DNA from: Chlamydoabsidia padenii
Lineage: Eukaryota; Mucoromycota; Mucoromycetes; Mucorales; Cunninghamellaceae
DNA length: 64,000 nt
Assembly (NCBI GenBank): GCA_025330725.1
Contig: JAIWND010000058.1
Location: 38,120 to 102,119, forward strand
Direction of reading: 5' to 3'
The notes beneath the pieces were generated by a model. The model had not been told where the DNA came from, ran no database searches, and saw nothing but the letters and a program-made list of their open reading frames with translations. Of the stretch, positions 50,980 to 60,392 are shown piece after piece. Both the position numbers and the translations under genes were made by a program. Every line of letters starts with the position of its first letter. Position 1 is the stretch's first letter.

Positions 50980-52745
50980 CAAGGAAAAAGGCAGCAGGTA
51001 TCGATTCAACTCCTTACTACTTTACCTTGGCGTATTGCTCAAGTCATTCCTATCCACAAGAAAGGTGACCCGGCTGATCCTGCCAACTACTGCCCCATCA
51101 GTTTGATCACCTTCAGGAAACTCATGGAACGATGCCTACAAAAGCACCTGACTGACACCTCACCACCACTCAACATCTCTCAAGGGGGTTCCAACCAGCA
51201 AGAAACACTCTGAATCAAGTACTATGCCTAATGGGACTGTGTCGATTGCACCAAGTACAACACAAGACACCGGCAACTCTGGCTTTCCTGGACATCAAGT
51301 CTTGCTTATGACACGGTGGATCGAACGATTATCTGGAATGAACTCGCACCACACATCATGCCACTCTTCTACGACTATTGCGACACTTATTTGACGAAGT
51401 CCACATTGAAATCATCCTCAACAACTGCAGGTCAGCACAGTTCCAGCCTACCAAAGGGGTCCTACAAGGATCCATACTCTCACCATTCCTTTACTCTATA
51501 TTCATCAACAATCTGCCTGGATACCTATGACAGCAAGCATATCACCACCACCTCACCAACTATCCACCATCACCAGATCTACCAACTGTCTTCTCTATAC
51601 TGACAACGTTGCTCTCATTGGCACATCAACCTCGATCCAATCACCTCTCGATCTTTGTGACACACACAGCAGTCAACTAGGGTACCGATGGAATCCAACA
51701 AAATGCGTGATACTTGAACCTGACCCGACAATACAGTACCAACTCTACGATACGATGATTCCTACCCTCGTTACCTTCACCTATCTTGTGATTCTTATCA
51801 GCATTGGTGGGAATATGGATGCAACCTCTCTCATCGATCACAACACCAAGAAAGCACTGATATCAATAAACATATTGACTACTCGTGGGCTCAATGGCTC
51901 TGGATATAGACGACTGCTCTCCTCTCGACCATACCAACAATTCATACGACTACAACTGGAATATGGCCTCGCGATTACCGCCACGCCGAAGAAGAACACG
52001 AAGCTATTGGATTCAGCACAGGATATATGCTTTCGACGAATATACGGTGCTCATTCTCGATCCTCCACCATTGTGATGAAACAGTTCTCAGGAATACCGT
52101 ACATGGTCAACCGTCTCCTCATCCTCCAGCTCAAATACATTGCACGGGCTCGATACCAACCTACGGATTCTCTTCTTCACACTCTCCCCACTCACCTCAC
52201 TCGCCCTTCATAAAAACTCGGGATCTGGCACAAACTCCTGCAGCAGCCACTCATTCAACAACTCCCTTCCTCTACGGTCACCATCAACACCAAGCAAACT
52301 ATCCGACAGTATCTTCGACAACAGCTCCATTACCATCAAGATTCTCCTCGTTTTCTCAAGCACTGCTGTGATAGTCTCAAGATTGATCCTATTCTGAAGG
52401 TCCCTACGCAAAAGGTCGTCCGCAGTCGGTTAATCCGATGGCGTTTAGGTTGGCTCTTTGATGGTAAATCTCAGTCCTGTCGATGCGGCTATTCTCTCAA
52501 CAAAGGTCAAGTCATCACTTGTCTCCTACTTTATGCTCGTTTATCTCTTGACCGACATTTGACTCAAGATCCTCTCTCCTTCGTGCTCAACAGGCTTCCT
52601 CAATCACCACCAACATCACCACTCACAATAAACGATGGACAAGATCTTTGCCGATCATCAAGCAAATTCTCCTCGAACTTGAATTCCTGCAACATCCACA
52701 TCACCAAGAAACCAACAACAACACCAACGAAGACCCATTCCTGAT
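50980..52745 (+). pseudogene. Non-LTR retrotransposon (LINE) reverse-transcriptase relic
   Basis: In scattered frames the translated sequence gives an ordered series of reverse-transcriptase motifs: QVIPIHKKGDPADPANYCPI (51030-51095), LAFLDIKS followed by YDTVDR (about 51282-51320, motif A), GVLQGSILSPFLYSIFINNL (about 51455-51515, motif B), LYTDNVALIG (51595-51625, motif C, where active copies have [Y/F]ADD) and LGYRWNPTKC (51678-51708, motif D). A C-terminal Cys motif (CRCGYSLNKGQ) and LTQDPLSFVLNRLP follow near 52480-52600. Many stops and frameshifts break the gene. 5' end and any endonuclease domain are not seen. Confidence 0.85.
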
Positions 52746-52874
52746 CTGGCTCTCACTGCACAAGAAAAAAGACCAATCTACTCAAAAATGATCCCCTGCA
52801 CTCCTTCTTCTCTCTCTTTCTCTCTTTTTTATTTGACATTATTAAAGAAGGAAGGGTACTTGGCTAATCGCAAA

Positions 52875-52906
52875 CTTTATCCTATAAGCTGGATTTAAAT
52901 GTCTTG
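52875..52906 (-). repeat. 32-bp repeat, copy B
   Basis: Inverted copy of 44481-44512 with 2 mismatches. It lies just after the LINE relic and 3-5 bp before the Tc1/mariner left end. Confidence 0.8.
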
Positions 52907-52910
52907 TCTA

Positions 52911-54233
52911 CAGTACTGTACAGTCCACTACCAAAATAAACAGGACATTTTTATTCGCCGTTTGAAAAAAATAAAACATACCTTGTAGTTAATTAAAGTT
53001 CACCAGCTCCACTTCAACTATTTCGCACTCAAATTTTTAGCATGACACACGCTACAGCTTACGAACGTGGCTATATCAAAGGATTACACGTAGGGGGAAT
53101 GTCGGTCGCGAAAATCGTACTTCATGTTAAAAAGTCTAGATCTGCAATCTACGAAATTTTGAAGATGGTTGAGATAGTTGACACCAAGGGACAGAAGGTT
53201 GGTCGCCACCTCTACGAAAAAAAAAAAAAAAAAAAAAAAACAAACAAACGGGGTACCCTCGGTGAAATCACGAATGACCTCGATCTGAATGTCAGCACCA
53301 GCACAATCCGACGTGTATTGAAAGATGAAGGGATCGCTAAAAGGGTGGCCCGAATGAAGCCTTTGCTTATGCCGAAGCATTTTGTCCAAAGGAAAGTCTT
53401 TGCTCAAGAACACTTTACGTGGACGCTCAACCAGTGGAAAGAGGTCATATGGACCGATGAGTCCACCTTTGAGTTGGGTAGGAACACCCGCCAGCTCAGG
53501 GTATGGCGTAGACTCGGTGAAGAGTTCGATAATGACTGTACCGGTTCTACTTTTAAGAGTGATAGAACCTCGGTGATGGTTTGGGGGGCCATTGCCTATG
53601 GTAAGAAGTCTGAGCTAGTGGTGATGGACAAATCTAGGCGGACTGCTGCGGATTTCGTCGATCAGGTGTATGACGACTCATTACTTCAGTTTATGGGCGG
53701 GTTCATCGATCCCATTTTGATGGAGGATGGTGCTCCTGTTCATAGAGGTAATGCGCCAAAGGCTTGGAGGGCAGATCATGGCTTGAAAAAACTTGTGTAG
53801 CCCGCACAATCGCCTGATCTGAATCCTATCGAAAATCTTTGGCAGATCATGAAGATAGCCGTCCAGAAGCGCCACAAGGCATCTGACACCGTCGAAATGC
53901 TAACAAAAACATGAAGAATGCTTGACTGGACATACCTATTGAAACAGTTAACAAGTTAATAGAGTCAGTCCCGACTCGCATTAATACCCTTCGATCAAAA
54001 AGGGGAGGAAGCACCCGCTGGTGAAGTCATATAAGACTTTTTTAAAAAATCGAGAAAAATAAACATTTTTTACATCATTCGAAAGAGGAGAAGTATATCT
54101 TTATTCATGTTTAATTTGAGGTACGGTTGTCTCTCTATTTATTGAGTAAAATGCAAAACAAAAGAGAAAAAGTCCAAAAATGGAAATCATTTTTCAGAGT
54201 GTCCTGTTTAGTTTGGAAGGGGACTGTACAGTA
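52911..54233 (+). mobile_element. Tc1/mariner element with ~35-bp TIRs
   Basis: The left end (52911, after a TA) reads CAGTACTGTACAGTCC and continues to AAACAGGACA by 52953. The right end is its complement, from TGTCCTGTTTAG at about 54200 to GGACTGTACAG at 54231, followed by TA. The last three bases of the expected CAGT end differ on the right, so the exact edge is either 52911 or 52916 on the left with TA duplicated. It encodes one transposase on the + strand, now broken. Confidence 0.85.
53042..53985 (+). pseudogene. Tc1-type DD34E transposase, broken
   Basis: Starts MTHATAYERGYIKGLHVGGM with a homeodomain-like helix-turn-helix, then a second one (ISTSTIRRVLKDEGI-like, 53295-53330). The catalytic core has WTDESTFELG (53452), LMEDGAPVHRG (53717) and PAQSPDLNPIENLWQ (53800). 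A TAG stop at 53798 falls directly before the last motif, and further stops follow to 53985. An A-rich run at 53217-53240 lies inside the frame and may hide a small indel. Confidence 0.85.
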
Positions 54234-54290
54234 TAATAAAAATCTATTCTCGACTCCTTTTACTATGCGTTGTTTGATTTTAACTGTCCT

Positions 54291-54293
<3 letters not shown>

Positions 54294-54336
<43 letters not shown>
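54294..54336. repeat. T43 homopolymer
   Basis: A run of about 43 T lies between the Tc1/mariner element and the next decayed gene. Confidence 0.85.
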
Positions 54337-54338
<2 letters not shown>

Positions 54339-54528
54339 AGACAACATGCAATGCATCCTCCAAGCCTTTACACACAATACTTCCCCAGCCTTTTACACAA
54401 CAAATGTAGCCCAACATTCAATACAAACTGTAACCCAATCTCTAATAGACAAATTGTAACAGGAGGAGCCCGGTCAGAGGTCGGCGACGAACCCCGCGTT
54501 TATTGATTTAAAATCATATACCATTCTT

Positions 54529-55435
54529 TTCTTTAGTGATAAAAGCGTGAATCAACAAACATCTCAAGTCAAACGTGAAGTATATGAAAACGAAAAAGCA
54601 TTTGGATTCAAAATCGACCTACGGTTTATATTTGACGTAGCTAAACACGAATACGGCGTTGGTGCTGGGGAAATGATAAATGATTCCTCTCAAGGCAAAC
54701 TTCACAATGATCTTGGGAAACTGGTCCGTGAAGGAAAAGACGTGCTGGATGGAATTTTGGATATGTCACCGACTATTACTGCTACTCAAAAGGCCACCAG
54801 TTAATCATCCAAATTTGTGGATTACGAGGACAAGTTTCATTTGTCCATCCTACCGATAACGGTCTTTATGTTGCCATCCCGTTGATGAAATTCGACTTCC
54901 CAACCTCTATCTCAACCATGGAACGCTTCATCAGTGCCTTTTTATCACTGTTGACCTTAATAGTAAGTTACGTGTTGTAAAACCACCAGCTTGTGGCGGT
55001 TTGTTGCCTTTTTTTTATTTTTGATTCTTATAGACGAACATGGAACAAACAGCACATGGAATCAAAACCACGGTTGAAGAATTGGAAAATAAAAAGTTGT
55101 CCATGGGCATGAAAATGAACAGGCCCAGACCATCTCTACCAGGCCAACGGTTGTCTGGATACATGCGTCCTACTTGATACTCCCCACCTAGAAACGACCC
55201 TACATTGTCACGACTACCCCACAATCTATTCTGCTCACCAATGAAAGATTTCGAAGAAGAAAAATCGGTCGATTCCCCCCACGGCAAACAAGGCAATGAT
55301 GACGACACTGAATCTACCGACAATGTTGACGAGTTTGGATGGTGTCGAAGAAACGGTGGGTGGTTGGATGTGCTGACAGGTGACCGAGGGGACACGGATC
55401 CTTATGGCGATGAAGGATCTATTAACTTGGTTTGA
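54529..55435 (+). pseudogene. Decayed gene fragment of an unrecognised, probably lineage-restricted family
   Basis: An open stretch (54547-54804) reads SQVKREVYENEKAFGFKIDL and GKLHNDLGKLVREGKDVLDG before a TAA. The next ~160 bp in a shifted frame gives QICGLRGQVSFVHPTDNGLY and VAIPLMKFDFPTSIS. An intron-like GT...AG pair (54963-55033) leads to TNMEQTAHGIKTTVEELENK, which ends at a TGA at about 55177. A further open stretch (55205-55435) is acidic and Gly/Asp-rich. It looks like one former gene with at least two disabling changes. I cannot name a function. Confidence 0.45.
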
Positions 55436-56008
55436 TGTCAAAGTGATTGTTGTATATACTGATTCGTTAGTCTGAAAGAAAATCCCTCTTCTTTTTTTTT
55501 TCTTTTTTTAAGGGTTCACTTTGTCGTATCCGGCATTTATCTTTACTTTACTTTTTTATTGTTTTTTATTGTCTTGTTTGATCTATAAGCAAACAAGGCA
55601 GGTTTTTTTTATTTTTTTTTTGTATTGCACATCTATAACTTGATTATAAACTCAGAAATGCAGGTACAAGATGAAGATGAGGCAGAGCCAATGAAATTAG
55701 GCTCAGCCGAAGATGAATTTTTTTTTTATTTTTATATACAGATGTCATAACAAAGAGTTACTTTTTTTTCTTTTTACTTTTATCTCATAATAAAAGATAC
55801 ATTGAAACCTCGTATTTTATACAGACATCTCACACTTAATTCACGATCCGAATTTATCATGAGTCAAGTGGATCCGTGCAAACCAACCGGTGCGCCGTAT
55901 AAGCACATCATAATCAAAACCCCTTCAATCCTGGTCCTTTGCTCGCTTTTTAACGGGTTCAAATATACATCACATTTAATTTATTAATATCATCTATATC
56001 TAATTACA
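55436..56008. other. Spacer with no recognisable feature
   Basis: 573 bp, AT-rich with T runs (55494-55512, 55600-55620, 55717-55727). It must include the 3' UTR of the OCA6-like gene. Confidence 0.6.
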
Positions 56009-57478
56009 CTAGTCCAAGCCTTCCAAAGCCAAGGCCTCCAGGGTCCTGCTGATAGTTTCCAGAGTATACCGAGAATCTTCGTATTCATTCACCCGTTCCT
56101 CGACGTCCACATCAATACCAGATTTGGCCGCACGATTATAATATTGTACTTGATCCAGTCCATCCATCATCACACCTTCTACATCCACATCCACATCCAC
56201 CAAGTATTGATTCGGATCTCGTTGTTGTACTTGTTCCTTGTTATCCTTTGTTGTGAGTTCTTTGCCGTTTTCTACTGGACGATCCACTTCATCTTCAAGT
56301 ACATCGGTCACTATCACATTGGGAAGATTATCATCATTATTATCGTCATTATTATTGCTATTGGTGTTATTATCACTGGGAGGTGGTGAAGAGGAGGAGG
56401 AGTACATTTTACTTTGAATCGTACTTGTTGATGCTGTTGCTGTTGCTGTTGTTGCTGTTGCTGTTGATGCTGTTGTTGCTGGTGTAGTCGTTGTATTGGT
56501 GGTTCTTTGAGTTCTTGATGATGGTGTAGATGATTCAAACAGATTATCCAAAAGATCTGTGTTGATATCAAAATGATAGCCTTAGTCATTATTCCTATCC
56601 CCCCGTCTTTTCTTACCATTCTTCCGTTTCTTGTAAAAGTTTTCTTTATCACGTTCCTTTCGTTCTTCTTTATCCTTCAATTCCCGTTCTTCGTCCGTCA
56701 TCATATCCGAGTTTAAAAACACGAGTCGTAAAGTCGCATGTTTACGAAAGTTCACCTCCCCACCCCATAGCCAAGGTCGGATCGTCATTGGGATCGTTAC
56801 TTGAAAGTTTTTAAAGTTTTCAACAAATTCGGATTCTTCAGAAGTAATGACACTTGTATGTAGGTTTCTATATTTAAAAAAGTAGAGTGATTAGTTGCTT
56901 TGTATAACTAATCTTTTTTATTTTATTTTATTTTATTTTTTTACCTTGAGAATTCCAAGAGGGCACTTGATAAAGTCCACATTTGTAGTTTCCGTAAACA
57001 AGCAATCACCAAACCGGTCACATCAGCACCGTCCAAACAATGAATATAAAGTGGATGGTTTTCAGGATCTATAAGTATCTATACAAAGTGACAAAAGAGA
57101 TTAGTTTTTTTTTTTTTCTTTTCTATTTTGTTTTTGTTTACCTGTAAGGCCAAGATTGTTTTGTTGTAACTGAGTGGAATATTATCTTCTTTCATCCGAT
57201 CCACCGTCAGTCGTAACATGTGGATGTTTTCCCGTTCACAGAACTCTTGTAATTCCGGCGTCGCCTTGTCTGGAATCAACGATAGAATGGTTTTAAGTCG
57301 TAATCTGAAAAAAGGGGCGTCTAGCAAATCAGTTGATGCTTCATTTCCTTTTGATTTTTCTTTACCTTTGCAAAAACCGATAATTTCTTGGTTTTGGGAA
57401 TCCCCCACGAAAGAGATCTTCTTCGACCATTGTATAGCGGAAAGGTGGTATCAAATTAGGTAAACGTGTTGTTGCCAT
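56009..57478 (-). CDS. OCA6: OCA6-like tyrosine-phosphatase-fold protein (active-site Arg absent)
   Basis: Five exons (57366-57478, 57142-57304, 56945-57078, 56617-56867, 56009-56556) give 402 residues. The N-terminal ~170 residues follow the Siw14/Oca fold: LIPPFRYTMVEEDLFRGGFP, RLKTILSLIPD, then HPLYIHCLDGADVTGLVIAC. The P-loop Cys is present but the Arg expected at Cys+6 is Val, as in Oca6-type members. FEN-like FVENFKNFQV closes the domain. A second part (56620-56760) has a Lys/Glu-rich helix, and the C-terminal 180 residues are low-complexity (Thr/Ala, Asn/Asp). Oca proteins act as a complex in oxidant-induced arrest and inositol-pyrophosphate biology in yeast; an adaptor role is inferred. 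The extra C-terminal tail is longer than in yeast Oca6. Confidence 0.8.
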
Positions 57479-57833
57479 CGATGTTAAAGTAAAAGAGGAC
57501 AGGTTTAAGAAGTAAAGAGAAGAAAAGGTCAGCTTTTCCAATGTACAGTACTGTATGCCTCAGAGTCGACGTTTTAAATCGGAGTTTTCTTTCTTGAATA
57601 GCGAGACGGGAATGTCGAGAGTCTGATGAACGCACCCAATGAGTGATACTGCCTCAATTAAACTTGAACAGTGAACAGTGAACATTCGAATATTCCCAAT
57701 GTCCTCTTGGACACTTTGATTTTCTTTTACAAACACTATAGGTACCCCCAAAAACACCGTATCCTCCAAGAGGATCTAATCAAGACACATGTTTATTAAT
57801 TTAATTAATTGATAAGTAATAGTAATATCTAAT
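57479..57833. other. Spacer between OCA6-like start and UBC1-like stop
   Basis: 355 bp containing the OCA6-like promoter. A 14-bp palindrome TGTACAGTACTGTA at 57543-57556 resembles the tip of the Tc1/mariner TIR. No gene is supported. Confidence 0.5.
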
Positions 57834-58659
57834 CTAAATGTCTTCCAGGCTTTCAGTGGCATAAACTGCTGTCCATTCTCGTGCTGTTCTTTTATAACCT
57901 TCATAATCCTTTTTATAGTGCGATGCCACTTGAGCGTCCTGAAAAAAGAGGAGTTGGTAAAATTTGTATGTTTTATATGAGTATGGTTTACCTGAGGATC
58001 GTCAGGGACAGGACTGGATAGTAGGGATTGTAATGATAATAATGCTGTTCGTATCGATAAAGCAGGACTCCAAGCATCTTTTAGAATATCCTATTAACAA
58101 ATAATCTGTCAGTTGGTTCTTTTGTCATTTTTTATTTTTTATTTTTTATTTTTTATTTTTTATTTTTGTATCTTTGTTTTACCAGACAAATGGCACCCTA
58201 ATAATAAAATAAAAAGAGGTCAATCATAGCACTATAGAAATCACCAATAGGTGCTACTTTACCGTTTGTGAGCTAATATTTGGATGATAGACTTTACTGA
58301 TGAATCGCATCTTGGGTGGTTTGAAAGGGAAATCGCTCTATCCTCCTCCCCCCCCAAAAAAAAGAGCTGTTGAGTTGTTTCAAGCAAAACGATCAAGATG
58401 CTTTTTTTTATTTTACTTACGGCCAATTTGATGTCTACCAAGAAGACACCACCTTCATACGGAGAATCAGGAGGTCCTTGGAAGGTAGCATAGAAATGAT
58501 CTACATTGCAAGCAAGAAAAGAAAAAGTAATTGTCAGTTGATGTTTGTGAGGGATAACAAAAATATACCTAACTCTTCGGTCAATTGAAGAGTCAGATGA
58601 GCTTCAATGTCTTCTTTTATATCGTTGATTTCTTTAAGTATACGTTTGGGGTGATCCAT
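57834..58659 (-). CDS. UBC1: UBC1/UBE2K-like ubiquitin-conjugating enzyme E2 without UBA domain
   Basis: Six exons (58569-58659, 58421-58500, 58263-58337, 58183-58197, 57992-58090, 57834-57938) give 154 residues; every junction is GT-AG and the frame closes exactly. The UBC fold is complete: [36 protein letters not shown], catalytic Cys in [16 protein letters not shown], and [17 protein letters not shown], which is typical of the Ubc1/UBE2K group. The catalytic cysteine (about residue 86) lies in a 15-nt micro-exon. Yeast Ubc1 and human UBE2K carry a C-terminal UBA domain; here the protein ends TESLEDI right after the UBC fold, so the UBA is absent. Subclass is likely rather than certain for that reason. 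Confidence 0.9.
58183..58197 (-). other. UBC1: 15-nt micro-exon encoding the E2 catalytic cysteine
   Basis: It encodes GAICL in phase 0, flanked by a TTAG acceptor and a GTAAAA donor. Skipping it would keep the frame but delete the active site. Confidence 0.85.
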
Positions 58660-58937
58660 GATATGAAAACAAAGACAACAATTGTCTCTTATTTGTCAGT
58701 TTGGCAACAGAACAAAAATATTTAAATCGCCACTTCAAATATACAAGTGTGCACATTGAAGGTGGTTTGATATTACACCATTTTAAAAAAAATTGGACCA
58801 ATGGATTTTTTTAGACTGGGTCAATTTTTTTCGAGATAACGTGAAATTTTTTAATTTTAGACACTGGAGATTTTTTTTGGGATTCGGGGACGAAAAAAAA
58901 AAAAAAAAAACGGGTTGCATAATATTTCGAGACAAGT

Positions 58938-59905
58938 TCACTTGAGACGAAGTTCCTTTTGAAGGCACTTATCCCCAAAAGTTTCGGCATGTCTGATCCA
59001 TCCTTGACAATCTTCGACAGTGATGGTGTTGCATGCTTCAGCAATGCTATCACTGAGACAGTTTTCTTTGCTGAGAGGGTTCTTTCTGATCTGCCCCTTG
59101 ACCTTTGCCCAGCATTATTCGACAGGATTCAGGAACGGGGAGTACGGTGGCATGAATAATGGCTTATATCCACGGGCTTTAATTCTATCGACAACAAAAC
59201 GAGAATGGTGGATCTTGCAGTTGTCCATAACAATAAACATGCCCCCCATTTGGTGTCGATCCAAGACATCCATGACTGATTCCATGAACTTGACAATGTG
59301 GTATGTTGTAGTTCCTTCTTTTTTTCAGAGATATTTGAATTTGTCTTTCTCTTCTTCGATGCAGAGGCATTAGGGAGTTCTTTTTCGATCAAGGAGGCAT
59401 CTTCTTTTCTCAATGGCAAGACCTTGGAAAAGTTGATGCTTCCACGTGGCGAGATACAACCTATCATGCTGAGATTTACCCCTTTCTGCGTAAGCACCTT
59501 CACGATAGCGGGATCTCCAATCCTTGGCCAGGCACGGCCTCTCATCAATTGAGAGTGAAACTTAGCTTCATCCACAAAAACGCAATTGCTCTGAAAATCG
59601 ACGCTAATTTCCTTCCATTTACTGATGATTTCATAGCGCAATTAAAGTGTTCTTGGTGTGTCTCTTTCCATTGTATACTTGGATGCTTGCTTCAACGATA
59701 AACATCATTTTTCTTGGAGATGCTTATAAAGTCCGACAAGTAACACTTGAAGCCCATCAAATCGCTTGCATAATTCTTCAGTGGCGCTTCCTAAGGTCAC
59801 CGAAGGATTTTTGTCGAATAGTTCAATCAAAAAGGCCGAATATACAGGAAACAGCCTTTTAGGGGTCGCCTTTTTAGGTTTTTTCTTACTGCCAGGTAAG
59901 ATTGT
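58938..59905 (-). pseudogene. IS630/Tc1-type (DDE_3) transposase relic, copy 2
   Basis: Reading leftward from about 59905: KKPKKATPKRLFPVYSAFLI, LFDKNPSVTLGSATEELCKR, then after a TGA, LSLKQASKYTMERDTPRT, another stop, and the catalytic core CVFVDEAKFHSQLMRGRAW (59560), a frameshift near 59320, VMDNCKIHHSR (about 59225) and PPYSPFLNPVE (59140) directly before a TAA. The C-terminus ends at a TGA at 58938. It is a different subfamily from copy 1 but shares the RAW segment. At least three stops and one frameshift. Confidence 0.82.
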
Positions 59906-60335
59906 CCCAGTGCCTTCGTGTCATATCATGAAATAATGGGTAGTAGAATAAAAAAGAGAGAAAGCGATCTTTCAATTCAAGTCCGGCTTGACATGTTTGC
60001 ATGGATTCACATTTATTGATGATTCGGATAAATAGATTGGCCATCTATATCATTCAAATGTCATCAAATGAACCCCAATTATATACAAACCGTAGTTAAT
60101 AAAACAAAAAAGAAAAAGAAAGAAAGCATAATTTTCCCTAGCTCAATACTCTCACACACACCCCATATAAATATCTCTCCTATTTGAAGAACCCATGTTT
60201 TAGTCCTTTTGTATATATAAAACTTTTAGTTATTTCTGTATTTATTGAATATAATGATTATTACTATCATACAACAAAGCTGACGTCCACGGACTAAGCA
60301 ACATCAATAAAGTATAAAAGGATCCCATCGTATTC

Positions 60336-60338
<3 letters not shown>

Positions 60339-60389
<51 letters not shown>
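60339..60389. repeat. T51 homopolymer at the truncated end of the second MULE relic
   Basis: About 51 T residues directly precede (on the + strand) the complement of a GT donor at the end of the last recognisable transposase block. Confidence 0.85.

Positions 60390-60392
<3 letters not shown>

Noticed and set aside
57543..57556. Solo Tc1/mariner terminal repeat upstream of the OCA6-like gene
   Set aside because: Only 14 palindromic bases match; too short to claim an element.
57560..57769. 69-codon minus-strand frame in the OCA6/UBC1 spacer
   Set aside because: Short, no recognisable motif, no intron context; could be chance.
58741..58937. Terminal inverted repeat of the second DDE_3 relic
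   Set aside because: A/T-rich sequence resembles transposon ends, but I found no convincing complement near 59.9-60.1 kb.
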